Below are positions 19,758-30,827 of a stretch of DNA of 64,000 bases, piece after piece. Made by a program: the position numbers and the translations under genes. Location: NCBI GenBank assembly GCA_013368325.1, contig JAACJK010000174.1, positions 248,001 through 312,000 of the forward strand, read 5' to 3'. Positions within the stretch are counted from its first letter, which is position 1. Each line of letters opens with the position of its first letter. Source of the DNA: Ephemerocybe angulata (taxonomy: Eukaryota > Basidiomycota > Agaricomycetes > Agaricales > Psathyrellaceae). Under the pieces are notes generated by a model that was given only the letters and a program-made list of their open reading frames with translations, did not search any database and had not been told where the DNA came from.

Positions 19758-21344
19758 TCAATAGCCCACCCTCATCGGTCTCCACTCGAACGAATCTTGA
19801 CCTCCCACTACTTCGGGGCTTCTTGGCTCGAAGACGGCCCAACTCCTTCGCCGTGTTTTACTCTCACCGAAGACGATCACTACACCCCTCGCCCGAGTAC
19901 CTGCGAGCCTTTCGGCGAATGTACATGCAGTGTCTGTCCACCACTCGAGCTCCTTCGTATACGCTACCTCCGCTAGCGACGGAGGCGTCCCGAAGCCCTT
20001 GTTCGGCGGGAAAGACTTCGAGTTCCCCCTGACGGGCACAGCTAGGGAGGAAGTCGCAGTCGCCTTCGATGATGCGGTATGCCGAACATACTCGAGCTCA
20101 ATCCTATCGAGCTTCTTGAACGCCTTCTTGTGACTGAGAATCTTGTCGAGGTCGCTCCATTCGTCAAGGAACTCGGGGTCGGAGGTGAGGTCGAACCCAG
20201 CAAAGTCCGTCAGGTTGCTGCTGCCATCGCCAGAGGAAGTTCCTGCGAACGCCGTCTTGATAGTTACGACTTCCAGAGCTGCATCGGCGGAGGAAAGCTG
20301 GCGAAGGAGTGCGTGTAAGTCGATTAGCACTTGCGGCTCGGCGAACCACACGCTATAGGTGATCGAAACAGAGAGGTGTCGCAGGGAGGTTCGAATGGTG
20401 CTGAGGTCGATCGGTTTGAACGCGTGCGCTGTTCGCGAACACGAGTTAGAGAATGATGACCATGCGGGGGAAAGATGGAACGCACGTCTTGCCGAAACAC
20501 CCTCCCATTCGAACGCCTGAAGCCCCCTCCCACCCAACCTCAGAAGATTCCATACCGCCCCTGAAAAGCCTTCTACGCCCGCTAGTCGTACGGGGGCGAG
20601 ATCAAGCCGCTTCAACCCGTTCGGCTTGTAGGCGAGCATGGATGCCAGTGCATTAACGACACCGGAATCGACCTCCCGGAGGGTCAAACTCTGGAGGCGA
20701 ATGCTCGACAAGACCATCAAACCCGTGGGCGACGTTGCGTTCATAGATGAGTCGATGCTCAGGTGCGAGTCGAGCAGGAGATGTTCCATCTTCATGAACG
20801 AGACGAGGAGGGTCGAGGGGAGGTTGTGGATGCCTCCGAGCTCGAGGGTACGGAGCGTCGGGAGGGAGAAAACGAAATTAAGATTCCCTCGTACCGTCCG
20901 CGCGAACTGTTCCCATCCAATCAACATTTCCGCGTCCTCTGGATCGCTCGTCCCGTCTCCACTTCGCCTCCCGCAGATAAACGTGAACTTGTTGAGGCCG
21001 AGCATTGTTCGGAAGGAGTTGAGTGCCGGTATGTGAAGCTCATAGAGGTCGGGGGTATCGCTACGCAGCTGAAGTTCTCGAACGTGTAGCCCTAAACCAC
21101 GGTTCTTCAGGAGTGTTCGGCATAGTGACTGGAATACCACGAAGCGCGACGTGCGGGAGATATCGAAGTTGATGCTGGCGAATATGTGGGCTTGGGATGG
21201 GCGGAGGAAGGCTCGTGAGGTCAAGGAGCACGACTTGAGGGTAGAAATGCGGTGGAATGGTAGGCGGTTGACGTGGTAGCTGATAGAGTTGATCACCTCC
21301 TCTGGCAGTTGGCGCCAGGCAGATTGACGCAGATCAATGGACAT
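19758..21344 (-). CDS. F-box / leucine-rich repeat protein
   Basis: One uninterrupted frame of 528 residues starts with a true ATG. Residues about 10-50 (WRQLPEEVINSISYHV...LKSCSLTSRAFLRPSQAHIF) are the F-box-like segment typical of Agaricomycete F-box proteins. The rest holds irregular leucine-rich repeats such as LPTLRTLELGGIHNLPSTLL and RLQSLTLREVDSGVVNAL. F-box proteins link substrates to the SCF ubiquitin ligase through Skp1; LRRs usually bind the substrate. These proteins form large lineage-specific families in mushroom-forming fungi, and the target cannot be guessed. Length and architecture are normal. No intron was needed. Confidence 0.85.
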   Translation of the reverse strand: MSIDLRQSAWRQLPEEVINSISYHVNRLPFHRISTLKSCSLTSRAFLRPSQAHIFASINFDISRTSRFVVFQSLCRTLLKNRGLGLHVRELQLRSDTPDLYELHIPALNSFRTMLGLNKFTFICGRRSGDGTSDPEDAEMLIGWEQFARTVRGNLNFVFSLPTLRTLELGGIHNLPSTLLVSFMKMEHLLLDSHLSIDSSMNATSPTGLMVLSSIRLQSLTLREVDSGVVNALASMLAYKPNGLKRLDLAPVRLAGVEGFSGAVWNLLRLGGRGLQAFEWEGVSARRAFHLSPAWSSFSNSCSRTAHAFKPIDLSTIRTSLRHLSVSITYSVWFAEPQVLIDLHALLRQLSSADAALEVVTIKTAFAGTSSGDGSSNLTDFAGFDLTSDPEFLDEWSDLDKILSHKKAFKKLDRIELEYVRHTASSKATATSSLAVPVRGNSKSFPPNKGFGTPPSLAEVAYTKELEWWTDTACTFAERLAGTRARGVVIVFGESKTRRRSWAVFEPRSPEVVGGQDSFEWRPMRVGY

Positions 21345-22083
21345 TCCGTGGAGATAGGTATACGCGAAAGGGGGCTTGAGGGATACCTATTGAGCTTGGA
21401 GACTACGCCTTTCGCCTGCCAGCGGACGGTGGTCGTCGTCGGTGGTTGTGGTTGGGGGCAAGAAGCGATGTCCTGCATGGGTCCGCCGTTACACGTTTCA
21501 TCATATCCGGACTTTATGGGTGAATGTCGGCGCCGGAGTCGTCGCAGGTTCGGCTCCGGATCCTCGGGTACTGTACTTGATATCATATGAGAGGCTAAGT
21601 ACATGAGGGCGAAGCTCTGCGAAGCTCATGTCATGCGCCGTCGTGAAGCATCAGCACATTGCCAGGGAAAGGTCGAGGGGGCGGAGAAGCACGGATGCAC
21701 CATTGACTAGAAGCCCTGCCAAGGCCAGTGCAATCCATGTACACATATCCGGACTAATCGGCCTATGGCTGCTTACTTATCGATGAGAGGAACACTCACC
21801 ATGGCTGGCGGCAATGAAGGGGATCAAATCAAACTATTTAAAGGTCCTGGAAGCCGCCGGATCTTTCCCCGGCCCAAGTCGGCCGTTCCGGCGCTTAATG
21901 TGGTCGCTTGGCATTAGATCTGTGGGCGCCTAGATAGTGCCCAGTTCCGATGAAGTAACGGCCTTCAGGCGCACGATGTCATTTTTGGGGACGAAATGTA
22001 ACAGATAGATAGTCAAGTCGAGATATGAGGTACATGTACAGAGCGAAACATGAGATAAACAGAAATCAATATGTGACGGCATT
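21345..22083. other. intergenic, no supported gene
   Basis: This stretch is upstream of the F-box gene and downstream of gene D. Only shadow frames are present and no repeat or RNA gene was seen. Confidence 0.4.
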
Positions 22084-23510
22084 CTACTCCTCCAGAATAC
22101 GCCTCGCCAAGTAGGCATGATCGAGCGTAGCACCAAGCCAGATTGCACCTGAAGCTCCAGGAGATGCTCCGTTGGCGTACTCCTCAAGCCTTCTCCTGAT
22201 GCTCTTAGCAAGGCTGGAGTCTTCGGGCTCGCTGTCCTCAGTCTCCAACGCCTCGGCTTCGCGGGTTGCGACGTCCGCCTGCACAACATCGTGACTTGCG
22301 ACATCAACGGCAAACCCTTCCTCTTCCAAAATCTCTTCCTCATCCGAATCATCTTCTGCTACTGCAGCGTCTACGGCGCTGGCATTGGGATTGGGAAGTT
22401 TGTCCTCCGCCTGGAAGCAAGACTCAGTTAGACATATGACACCACGAGCCAAAGCACTGGACGACTTACCTTTAGTGCCAAGACTTCGTATACGTGAACC
22501 ACCTTATCCGTCATCTTGGAGTTCGCCTTCGTGCCTATGGACACGGCTTTCCACTGGTTCTCATCTTCCTTCTTCACCTCGTGTCCCTTTCGCTTCCTCC
22601 AAGCGAGATTGGAGGCACAGTGCCCGTCCGACTTCTTGTGTTTCTTCCAGTTTCCTGGGTACCATGGGCCACGACACTCAAGCGAGACACGCTTGTTGCA
22701 AGGGCGACACCATACGTCGGTGTCGGTTCCATGGATAAACATGAGTTCGACGTCAAATGCGAGGTTTAGCTTGCGATCCTCCTGTTTGACCTCAACTATC
22801 TCTGGTCCTTTGAGGTGGTTATCATTCGACGAAGGTGAGGTGGGCAAAGTCGGCACTGTCAGCAGTGCTTTCTTCGAGGCTGCGGGAGCCTTTGGGGCCG
22901 ACGATATTTTGCCTCCTTTAACAACTGTAGAGGCAAACTGCGCGGACGTTGAGGCCACCGGACGTTGATTTTGGCTGCTGGACCCGGCTGTTGCTTTGAC
23001 AGCATCAGAAGCGCGGGTGCAAGTGCGCACTGGTCGAGTACGGGCAGAAGTCGAACTTGACCCTTCAACTACTGCCACTTCCACAGCAGGTCCAGAAGCC
23101 TTGATGGGGCTCGAAACAACTTGGGTTGTGCCAGAAGGTCCGGTTGCGATGCTAGAGCGTGCAGCCTGTATCCTCGTTGAGGAGCGCTTTGGAAGGCCTT
23201 TGGTCTCACGCTTCGTGGTTGAAATTGGGGTTGAATGAGAGGGGGATGTTGTAATCGGAGCATTCTCCCCGGATTGAGATGCTTGGAGCCTAGCTGACGA
23301 CCGTACGGGTTCACGTCGCGTGGTGGCTGCAGTCGAGCCACCAGCAATCGGAGGAGGGTTAACGGAGAGTTCGAGAAGGGCTGTATCCGATGGCTTGGAA
23401 CGCTTCGCGTCTAAATCCAAGCTCTGTGGGCAGAAACAGGATAAGTTCACGCGTCTCGGCGATACTAGATGGAGACGTACCGTTTCAGCGGTTCGCTTGT
23501 TGCTAGACAT
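22084..23510 (-). CDS. gene D: finger paralogue of gene A with basic repeats
   Basis: Exons 23510-23481, 23423-22470 and 22410-22084; 436 residues. The first exon is 10 codons (MSSNKRTAET), followed by LDAKRSKPS, a likely nuclear localisation signal. A Ser/Thr-rich region carries at least three basic motifs of one kind: PVRSSARLQA, KRSSTRIQAA and PVRTCTRASDA. Then comes the finger, VWCRPC, 19 residues, H-KKSDG-H, with the SLECRGPWY block, matching gene A. The third exon is acidic (EDDSDEEEILEEEG). The intron after the finger falls at an equivalent place to that of gene A. The protein is probably nuclear and may bind nucleic acid; function unknown. The gene is intact and has a clean TATA box. 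Confidence 0.78.
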
Positions 23511-23626
23511 CTCTGCAGGATACAGTGGTCTATTCACAAAAGTTCTCGCTGTACAGATGGAGAAGTCGTTCCGGACGACAAGGTGGTGAACGTGGTGAAA
23601 GAGGAGCGAAAGGGTGGTGCGCGAGC

Positions 23627-23634
23627 TTTATATA
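23627..23634 (-). promoter_or_regulatory. TATA box of gene D
   Basis: TATATAAA on the minus strand, about 117-124 bp upstream of the start codon, the same distance as in genes A and B. Confidence 0.5.
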
Positions 23635-24135
23635 TCGATCAGTGGCATTTGGGGATGCGCGACCAAAGCCCATTGTTGGTCGCCCAATATGGAAGTGAGC
23701 CATCACGAGGTAACAAAGCCACCACGAGGAGCGTAACTCGCATCCAAAGCTCATACAAAGCCCATATATTCAATGCGATGAGCTTTTCATAATGGGAGAA
23801 CAATCTTGACTGTGTGTAGTTATCTACTCGAGAAACTTAAGGAGGTACAGGCGGGCAGCCAAGACCTACTCCCTGAGGATTAGTTCCGTGACGGTACTCG
23901 GGCTTTTGCCGCGCGAGTTTATATGAACTTTTATGAACACTCTGTACGTGAGTAAATACATCAGGCCATTGTTTAAGACTCCCCTCGTACAGAACCAATC
24001 AAAGAGGATCCACGAACAAAGACGTAATCGGGCGGTTGTGACGGGGGTCACATGTAGGTCCAGTCACGCCTTTGTGGCATATCATTAGCCACTGAACTTT
24101 GTTTACGCGTCCGTTCACCTTCTCTTTCTACCACC
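23635..24135. other. intergenic, divergent promoter region
   Basis: This lies between the divergent gene D and the kinase-like gene. No clear TATA box for the + strand gene and no motif was recognised. Confidence 0.4.
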
Positions 24136-26492
24136 ATGTCAGAGCCAGGCTTGAAACTCGATAAAAGCACGGGCGAGTACTTCAAATGTTCTTTGAATCT
24201 TAGTAAGGCTAATAAAAGTCCAGAGGAATGGAAGGCGAAGCAGCAGGCACAGGCACACAAGAACGCGGAGCAGCTCAAAGCCAGGTTTAGCTCGCTGAGT
24301 GTCGAAGAGCTGGATCGTCGGCCTGTACGATCCAGACAAGACTATCTTGACTGGGTCGCCCTAGAGCATGCGCATTATACCACGCCTCCCGCTGTCGGCC
24401 CCGATGCCACTCCGGAGGAGAAGGCCGCCGACAACGAAAGGCGGCTCGTCGCCCCCACGACTAAGCACCGCACTATATCTCAAGTGTGGCCTCGCGATCC
24501 CAATGGAAAGCTTATCGCTCCGGGCGAGACGGATGGGGGGAAGATGCTGCCCAACGGAATCGATATCTGGGGCGCGACGCTGTTCGACTTCTACTCTTGT
24601 AATCGATTCCCGGATATCGGAGCCCTTGTCGTCTACACATCGGGGAGTCGACTCGCAGGATGGATGAAGAGGAATGGCGAGCTCCTAGCTGTAGATCAGC
24701 TAGGGCAAGCCGAACGCGAGGCGGATCCTGCGGAGATTCTCCCCTGGCCTGTGGCAGAAGCCTTCAAAGACGTTGACAATCGAGCCATCATGTTTAGCAA
24801 AACCATTGGCAGCGCAAAAACTGTGGAGTTCGGCGTCGGAGAAGTAAGTCCTCCATTTTTGAAGATTATGAGCGCGTCCTCACGAAGTCGCTACAGCCCT
24901 TTCAAGAATTGGTTCTCTACCCTAGGCTCCAGGAGCGCATCCCGTTTCGCCTTCTCCCCAAGACTCTCATCGTCCACGACCGCTACGCATGTCTCTCCGC
25001 GGGGCGAGACGAATTCCAAGACGCCGAAGAGAAGTGGGACGAAAAGCCCGACGTCGTGAGTGTATACCGCTTGCAGCTGTCTGAAGAAGGCATGAAGAAG
25101 GTCGCTGCCGAGAACGAGGCCATCGAAGTCAAGAAGAGGAAGGACGAGGCAGAACTCGCCGCGTTTCTTGCGAACCCCACAGCCGAGAACCGACCCCTAG
25201 GCCGCGGCGTCTTGTGCGTCCCTCCTGGATTGAAGCACGGACCATGCCCGCCTGCTACTTTCTTCCTCCATGAAGCAGCCCCAGTACGCGAGCCCTTCGA
25301 GGAGGCGCACCTCTATCTATCCCCGAATCACATCGCTGGGCAGGGAAACCACTCCTTTGCTTTCAACGCGCACTGGGAGATCCCTCGAAACATGGTGGTG
25401 GACGATATAATCTGCAAGTCCTGTGTCGTACAGACAGGGATGGCGATGGTCATAGAGGAGGATGGCTGGAACGGCGAGACGAAGAGTCCCAAGTGGAAAG
25501 ACCTCAGTGGGCACATCATCGAGAAGATCGAAGTATTCGGCGGGGTGTCGGCCTCCATCTATACCCAAAGGGGTGAGGACAAGCTGGACGAGAATGGAGA
25601 AGCGGTCACCTACGATATCGAGCCACCCTCCGAGAAGCATACGCGTAAGTATCAGGGCCCTGTCCGTGTCGTCCGCACAGGCGTCAAGTATCAGAATAGG
25701 GAGGACGGCCCACTTTGCGAGCATCTGAGGAAGTCCCGAGAGCAATGGGCTTCGCTCACTGGGAGGGTCAGCGTTGTCGCCAAGCTCTCTTACCAGTATG
25801 ACTCCCACCTTGAGAAGGAGGCGAAGAACTATCAAGAGTTCCCGACCCACTTCTTCCAGCACTGGTCGGGGTACAACCTCATGCGCCCTCTTCATCAGCC
25901 ATTCCCCGTCGGTGCACTGGTGCCCCAGTTCTACGGTTACTACGTGCCCGACGAGGAGATCCCCCCGAAGGATTTCTACAGGAAGGATGGGCCGCTTGCT
26001 GCCCCTGGCGATGCAGAACGCGAGGAATCGGGCTCGAGTAGCGTGGAGAACAGGTATAGAAGTCCGATTCTGCTCATAGAAGACTGCGGAACTCCCGTCT
26101 GTGCGACCGTGGACGAGATGAACATTGATGATCGGTATGTGCTAGTACACTTCCTATCTCTCTCAGCGCTGATTATGGAGCTGCATTGGAGCAGACAAGA
26201 GATCGCCACCCTTTTCTTTCGCCTTCACCACGCTGGATGGTGCCACAACTCGGCTTACACTCGAAACGTCCTCCGTCAGCTGGGGCCGATCAACGACTTT
26301 CCTCTCGCGAGAATGTGTAACGCAAACAACCGCTCTGATATGAGGCAGACTAGCTTCAGGTTGATTGACTTTGGGCGAAGCGAGAAAGATAAGGATGGCT
26401 CTGGGATAATCTACGAGGAGGGGAAAGTCTGCAAGACCTTCAGGGTTGGGATGTATGACAATCGGCCTCCTGGGTGGGTCGGCTCAGACTGA
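24136..26492 (+). CDS. protein-kinase-like protein of a fungal family
   Basis: I read exons 24136-24843, 24897-26134 and 26195-26492 (747 residues). The second intron is 60 bp and in frame, so a naive frame runs straight through it. Evidence for it is a GTATGT donor, a CAG acceptor and a better join (DDRQEIATLFFRLHHAGW). The C-terminal 300 residues look like a degenerate kinase: VVAKLSY, then HWSGYN and VGALVPQFYGYYVP, SPILLIEDCGTP (hinge-like), a catalytic-loop-like HNSAYTRNVL and the DFG-like FRLIDFGRS. The catalytic HxD Asp is Ser here. My recollection is that relatives in Agaricomycetes also have N-S at this point, so this may be a family trait. The N-terminal half is charged and unrecognised. 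Substrate and role unknown. Confidence 0.72.
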
Positions 26493-27540
26493 GCTGAATC
26501 AGTTGCGAGTATCAAGCCGCCTCCATTGAATGTTGTACTTTTACGTGACATGAATTATACCTTGTAGCATTGAGACTGAACTATGGTTAGTAAGTAAGAG
26601 AATAAGTTATATAAATAGGTACGATAATGAGCTCGAAGTAGAGCACAGTCATCCGCATTACTGACCCTCTGTACGCCGTCCACCCCCAAATCGTCCTCTC
26701 CGCGCCCGTATGCCCGTGCCCAGACACTTGGACAGTCTAAGCGAGAGCGCCCAACCTCATGCTCGAGTTTTGCCCGCATTGTCCGTACCAAGCGACCGGT
26801 CAGCGTCTCCAGCCAGCCCACAACAGGCGCTCTGGGGTGGTGCATAAAGCATCAAATGTCAAGGAATTTGATGTAGGGTAAATTTTCATTCCAAGAGGCG
26901 CCCCGAGTTCGCCCTCTTGGGCGCTACCGATGGTCCACTGATGCGTAAGGCGGGATTCGCCGTTTACTAATAACCAACAACCCAGTCCAGTCTCTGATAG
27001 TCATTGATGCTGAGAGTATGAGACGATGATTAGTCGTCTGCCGTATGCACGGCGTCTATTTTGGTGTATAGTTGGAAGGACATATCACCACCCACTTCGC
27101 CGATGGGCGCTTCAAGTTGATTGATCGGCGCTGACCAGCACTCCTGGATTTACCATTGAGTCGCGGAGTGGAGGGCGGGGATCATTATGAGCTAGGAATT
27201 ATCCGAGAGTGGTGAAGAGTAAGCCCGGTTTTGTGGAGTATGTTCATCGTCTTTTAGCTATGCTGAGTGCCAGGAGCCGACGCCAGCGCAGGCACTCTCG
27301 GAGTTGGCTCAGGGGTAATGTATAGATGTAGGATACTATTCGTTCACCTATACATAGCCTTTGCATAATCTAGTGACTTGGCGCTTGAGTCGATTACGTT
27401 TCGCTCCAATTTCCCCTCGGCGCTAATCACTGCCAGAGATTGTCGTCAGCCGACAGTCGAAACTGATGTGAGAAATTGACTCCGCCCGGAGGCCAGTAAC
27501 AGAATGAGAAGTCTCTAACTATAGCCGGCGCATTCTGGAG
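26493..27540. other. upstream region of the small secreted protein gene
   Basis: No open frame of interest. An imperfect palindrome around 27317-27357 (tgtatag ... ctataca arms) is visible but not matched to any known site. Confidence 0.35.
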
Positions 27541-27548
27541 TATATAAA
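27541..27548 (+). promoter_or_regulatory. TATA box of the small secreted protein gene
   Basis: TATATAAA 108-115 bp before the ATG, followed by a CT- and CAA-rich leader typical of a highly expressed fungal gene. Confidence 0.6.
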
Positions 27549-27655
27549 CTAGCCCTGCTCGGCGTACAGTCTCCATCACCAAGCTCATACACTCTCTTCA
27601 GTGCTCATCAACCAAACCTTCCTCACAGCCAACCGAACTCTCCTTCTACTACAAG

Positions 27656-28212
27656 ATGTTGTTCAACCTCAAGACCATCGTTATCACCGCCCTCTTCTCT
27701 GCTACCCTTGCTTCGGCTTACGCAGTGAGTAGCATATCGAACAGTCTGGGTACAATAGAACACTGCTAAACGATATTTGCCAGGACTACGAGCCGTACTA
27801 CGAGCGTGACTTCACCGACGGCGACATCGAGCTCATTTCCCGCGCCGATGCCGTCGAGAGCCTCTATGCCCTCACCACTCGCGACCTTATCGACGAGCTC
27901 AAGGACCGCCTCGAGAGGCGCGCCCCCGGCCCTCCTTATGATACCGTCGAGAAGTGCCGCGACATCCTCGACCGCAACGCTCACATCGAGGTTATGGAGA
28001 ACCTTGTGAGCCTTAGCCCTCTTCTGGACTGACTATGATTCAGCTTTACTAACGATTGCTTTGATCAGGTCTATACCCTTGAGACTTGCCGCAAGTTGAT
28101 CCAGCAGAAGACTGGTACTCTCCCTCCAGTCACCTGGACTGTCAAGCGCCGCAGCCCTTCTCCTCCTCCCCCCGCTGGAGGAAAGGCCGTCAAGGCTGGT
28201 GGAAGGAGGTAA
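27656..28212 (+). CDS. small secreted protein with Kex2-like sites
   Basis: Exons 27656-27724, 27784-28005 and 28069-28212; 144 residues. Residues 1-21 are a clean signal peptide (KTIVITALFSATLASA). The mature part is acidic at first (DYEPYYERDFTDGD), has only two Cys (in EKCRDIL and LETCRKL), and contains dibasic sites at LERR-APGPPYD and VKRR-SPSPPPPAGGK, followed by a GGRR end. Such sites are often cut by Kex2, so the product could be processed into peptides, including a Pro-rich C-terminal one. A strong TATA box, CT-rich leader and C-rich wobble positions suggest high expression. I do not recognise a family. It could be an effector, a cell-wall protein or a pro-peptide. Confidence 0.75.
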
Positions 28213-29009
28213 TGAGCCGGATCTCATTACCACGATGATGACAGGACTGCCATCCGACTCATACGCTATTTTAGCGTTCATCTTCGCCCGACTCTACTAT
28301 TCTACCTACGCTCTCTACCTATAGTTCTATTCTGTATACACGGTTTGTGTTATAGACTTATCTGCAGTGTTCTGCACATATTGTGGTGCCTAGTGGCCGA
28401 ATATGTGGCCGTCTGTCTCAGGTTTACAGCGCCCATTAGACGCCCAAACAAGTTTTGATCACTACTGTCTCGAGTGGCCCGGGTACTTACTTACCAGAAT
28501 GTTCGATTCTGTGGAACGAGTGCTCATGTTTGACTCAATACCACGAGTTTCTTAGAGATATGCTAGACTCGGCCGGGTGCGTCGCACGCTGCATCGAACC
28601 GTCGGTCCACCGTAATGAGACACAGACTGAGATAGTATGTATTCTCTCCGAAGCCATGAAAGACGGTGCTCATCAAGATCAAGCGTGCAGAAGGAATCGG
28701 GGGTAACGGTTAAAGCAGACTGGAACTGCGAGGATTATATAGTAAGTGTTCCAATGAATGGTAGTGTGTAGTCGTCCCATATCACTGACATGCAGAACGG
28801 AACGTCATAAAGGAATAGAAAATCGTAAAAGTCGTAAACGTAAAGATGAACGTAGCGATTCCAGACCGGCGGATGAGATATGCAAAGGGTGAGTAGTATG
28901 TACAAGTGTGGTGGCGTCAACGAGGATCTAGAAGGGACACAGAGGAGGGGCAAGGGGGACGAATGCAACGAGGGATCTAGAAGAAACACAGAGGAGGGAT
29001 AAACGAACA
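28213..29009. other. intergenic with a short direct repeat
   Basis: No supported gene. A 26-bp imperfect direct repeat (gatctagaag...acacagaggagg) occurs at about 28925-28950 and 28974-28999, in the presumed 3' flank of the 605-residue gene. Confidence 0.4.
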
Positions 29010-30827
29010 TCATCTCGCACCCGTCGACACAGGCGCACCGCTCGCAGCGCGCGCATGGACAGGGAAATTGATCTTCGGAACAGGTTTTCTCAGCGAAGGA
29101 GGACTCTTTCCCTTCTTCCCCGCCGACGACCGACGAGCCTTCAATCCAGAGACGTTTGTCACATCCCGAATCGGCATGCGCCTAATCAAAGGCGGGCCCT
29201 TGCTGTCATCGTCGAGCTGGCTAGGAACAGGCGAAGGCGGGCGGATGGGTATCGGCTGCGACACCGTCGACGCAGTCAACGACGTCGTCCCAGCCAACAA
29301 CAAATCACGTCTCAACGCCCGCCACTCCATATCCTCCTCCGACTCCGGGTCCAACTCTGAATCGTCGCTCTCCTTCTCCCCCTCCGCACAGGTCGACCGC
29401 AAGGCAGACTCCCGGGTGCCATACCCGTCGATATCCATCATCTCCCCTACATCCAACTCATCGAACCCACACGCCCGCCTAACCTCATCCACACTCTCCA
29501 GCATCGCCACCAAATCCTCCTTGGTGATCGACTCCAGGCCCAGCTTCGACCTTGCTATGCACTCCGCTCCGGATCTTGAGCCTGATTTCGACTTGTGGCG
29601 AGGCCTATTGCTCACCCGTGATCGGTATCGGATCGTCATAATAGCCACCATGTGAGCGAGAGAGTCGAAGGGCGGCCCAGCGTAGACTGGGCCATCGTCA
29701 GAGGCGGGTGATGGTGGGCTGGGAGCTTCTAGCTGCTCATCGGGCCCACGTAGCTGAACTTCTGGTGCCCCATCGACCTCCATCGACTCATTAGCACTCG
29801 CCACTCCTGAATCCGCGTCAAGATCGAGCCCCGCATTGCCGCCCAGCGACGCACAACTCTCCTCCTCGTCGGACAGCCCAAGCTTATTGCTCAATCCTCG
29901 CTGAGCTCGCTCACGCGGGAGCGCCATCACTGGGACGGCGCTCAACAGCAGCGTAAAGTATAGCCGCGCGATGAGCAGAGAATCTTGGGACTGTAGAAGC
30001 TCCAGAGCCTCGGAATCCTTCGAAGGAGGTCGGGAAGGGAAGAGTGAAGCCATTTCGGCGACCATTTCCTGGTGTAGAACGAGTGTGTGGTATACTGAGG
30101 CCTGGAAGCGAAGGTTTGCTGAGATGTGGTGATGCGACCGGGTGGAGGGCGGCGATGGGGAGCGTCGGAGTCGGGGTGGGCTCGGTGTGGTGCTCGAGCC
30201 GTCCGGGGAGGAAGCTGATGATTGTGGACGCGGGGGAGATACTGGGCAAGGTCTGCAGACAGACACTGCTGACCTCCGAGCGCGTTTTCGAGGAGGCTGT
30301 AGATCCGGATGGGCCTTCACCTCAGTCGACGTAACCCCACACCCTGCCTCCTTCTCTGCTTCCTCCGAGGCCGTAGGGAACACGATTGTGCCCTCGTGCT
30401 CGGCAAGTGACGATGATGAGCAAGATCGTTTCCTCCTCATGTGAGAAGTCGACATCGAGTCGCGTGCGGGCGACGTGGCGGGTGGTCGAGATACGCGTTT
30501 TGGGCTCGTTGATAGGGGCATCGTGGAGCATTTGAGCAACGCATGACGCGCCCGCGTTCGTTCTGGGCTGCGAGGTGCAGACGAAGGTGCAGATGAGAAG
30601 ATATCGTCCGACGTTGCACCCCTTTCCCCAGACGAGCTCGGTTCGCTCACTTCCACCACCTGGACGACGGATGCGCAGACGTCGGGAGCCGAAACCGCCT
30701 CGAGGGAGCCACTCGCAGTCGAAGACGAGGGCGTTTTGGGCGCGGTAGACACGCTGGCTAGAGATACAGCACACGAAGCCAACCTGGACTTGCGCGCAAA
30801 CACGGTCATTGCGTCGAACAACAGCAT
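29010..30827 (-). CDS. disordered Ser/Pro-rich protein, 605 residues, unknown function
   Basis: A single frame from ATG 30827 to the stop at 29010. The sequence is low in complexity: Ser/Pro/Arg-rich in the first 230 residues with basic clusters (RRKR, PRKRARRS) that look like nuclear signals. A possibly folded, Leu-rich block follows (NLRFQASVYHTLVLHQEMVAEMASLF and LLIARLYFTLLLSAVPVMAL), then an acidic region, then SPVPSQLDDDSKGPPLIRR and a basic tail. I recognise no domain. About 190 bp of it (29565-29770) recur in the same orientation at 59600-59795 as a relic. No intron could be inferred. The role is unknown; a regulatory nuclear protein is only a guess. Confidence 0.65.
   Translation of the reverse strand: MLLFDAMTVFARKSRLASCAVSLASVSTAPKTPSSSTASGSLEAVSAPDVCASVVQVVEVSEPSSSGERGATSDDIFSSAPSSAPRSPERTRARHALLKCSTMPLSTSPKRVSRPPATSPARDSMSTSHMRRKRSCSSSSLAEHEGTIVFPTASEEAEKEAGCGVTSTEVKAHPDLQPPRKRARRSAVSVCRPCPVSPPRPQSSASSPDGSSTTPSPPRLRRSPSPPSTRSHHHISANLRFQASVYHTLVLHQEMVAEMASLFPSRPPSKDSEALELLQSQDSLLIARLYFTLLLSAVPVMALPRERAQRGLSNKLGLSDEEESCASLGGNAGLDLDADSGVASANESMEVDGAPEVQLRGPDEQLEAPSPPSPASDDGPVYAGPPFDSLAHMVAIMTIRYRSRVSNRPRHKSKSGSRSGAECIARSKLGLESITKEDLVAMLESVDEVRRACGFDELDVGEMMDIDGYGTRESALRSTCAEGEKESDDSELDPESEEDMEWRALRRDLLLAGTTSLTASTVSQPIPIRPPSPVPSQLDDDSKGPPLIRRMPIRDVTNVSGLKARRSSAGKKGKSPPSLRKPVPKINFPVHARAASGAPVSTGAR

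Noticed and set aside
25317..25895. 192-codon minus-strand frame
   Set aside because: It is antisense to the kinase-like gene, which has clear motifs.
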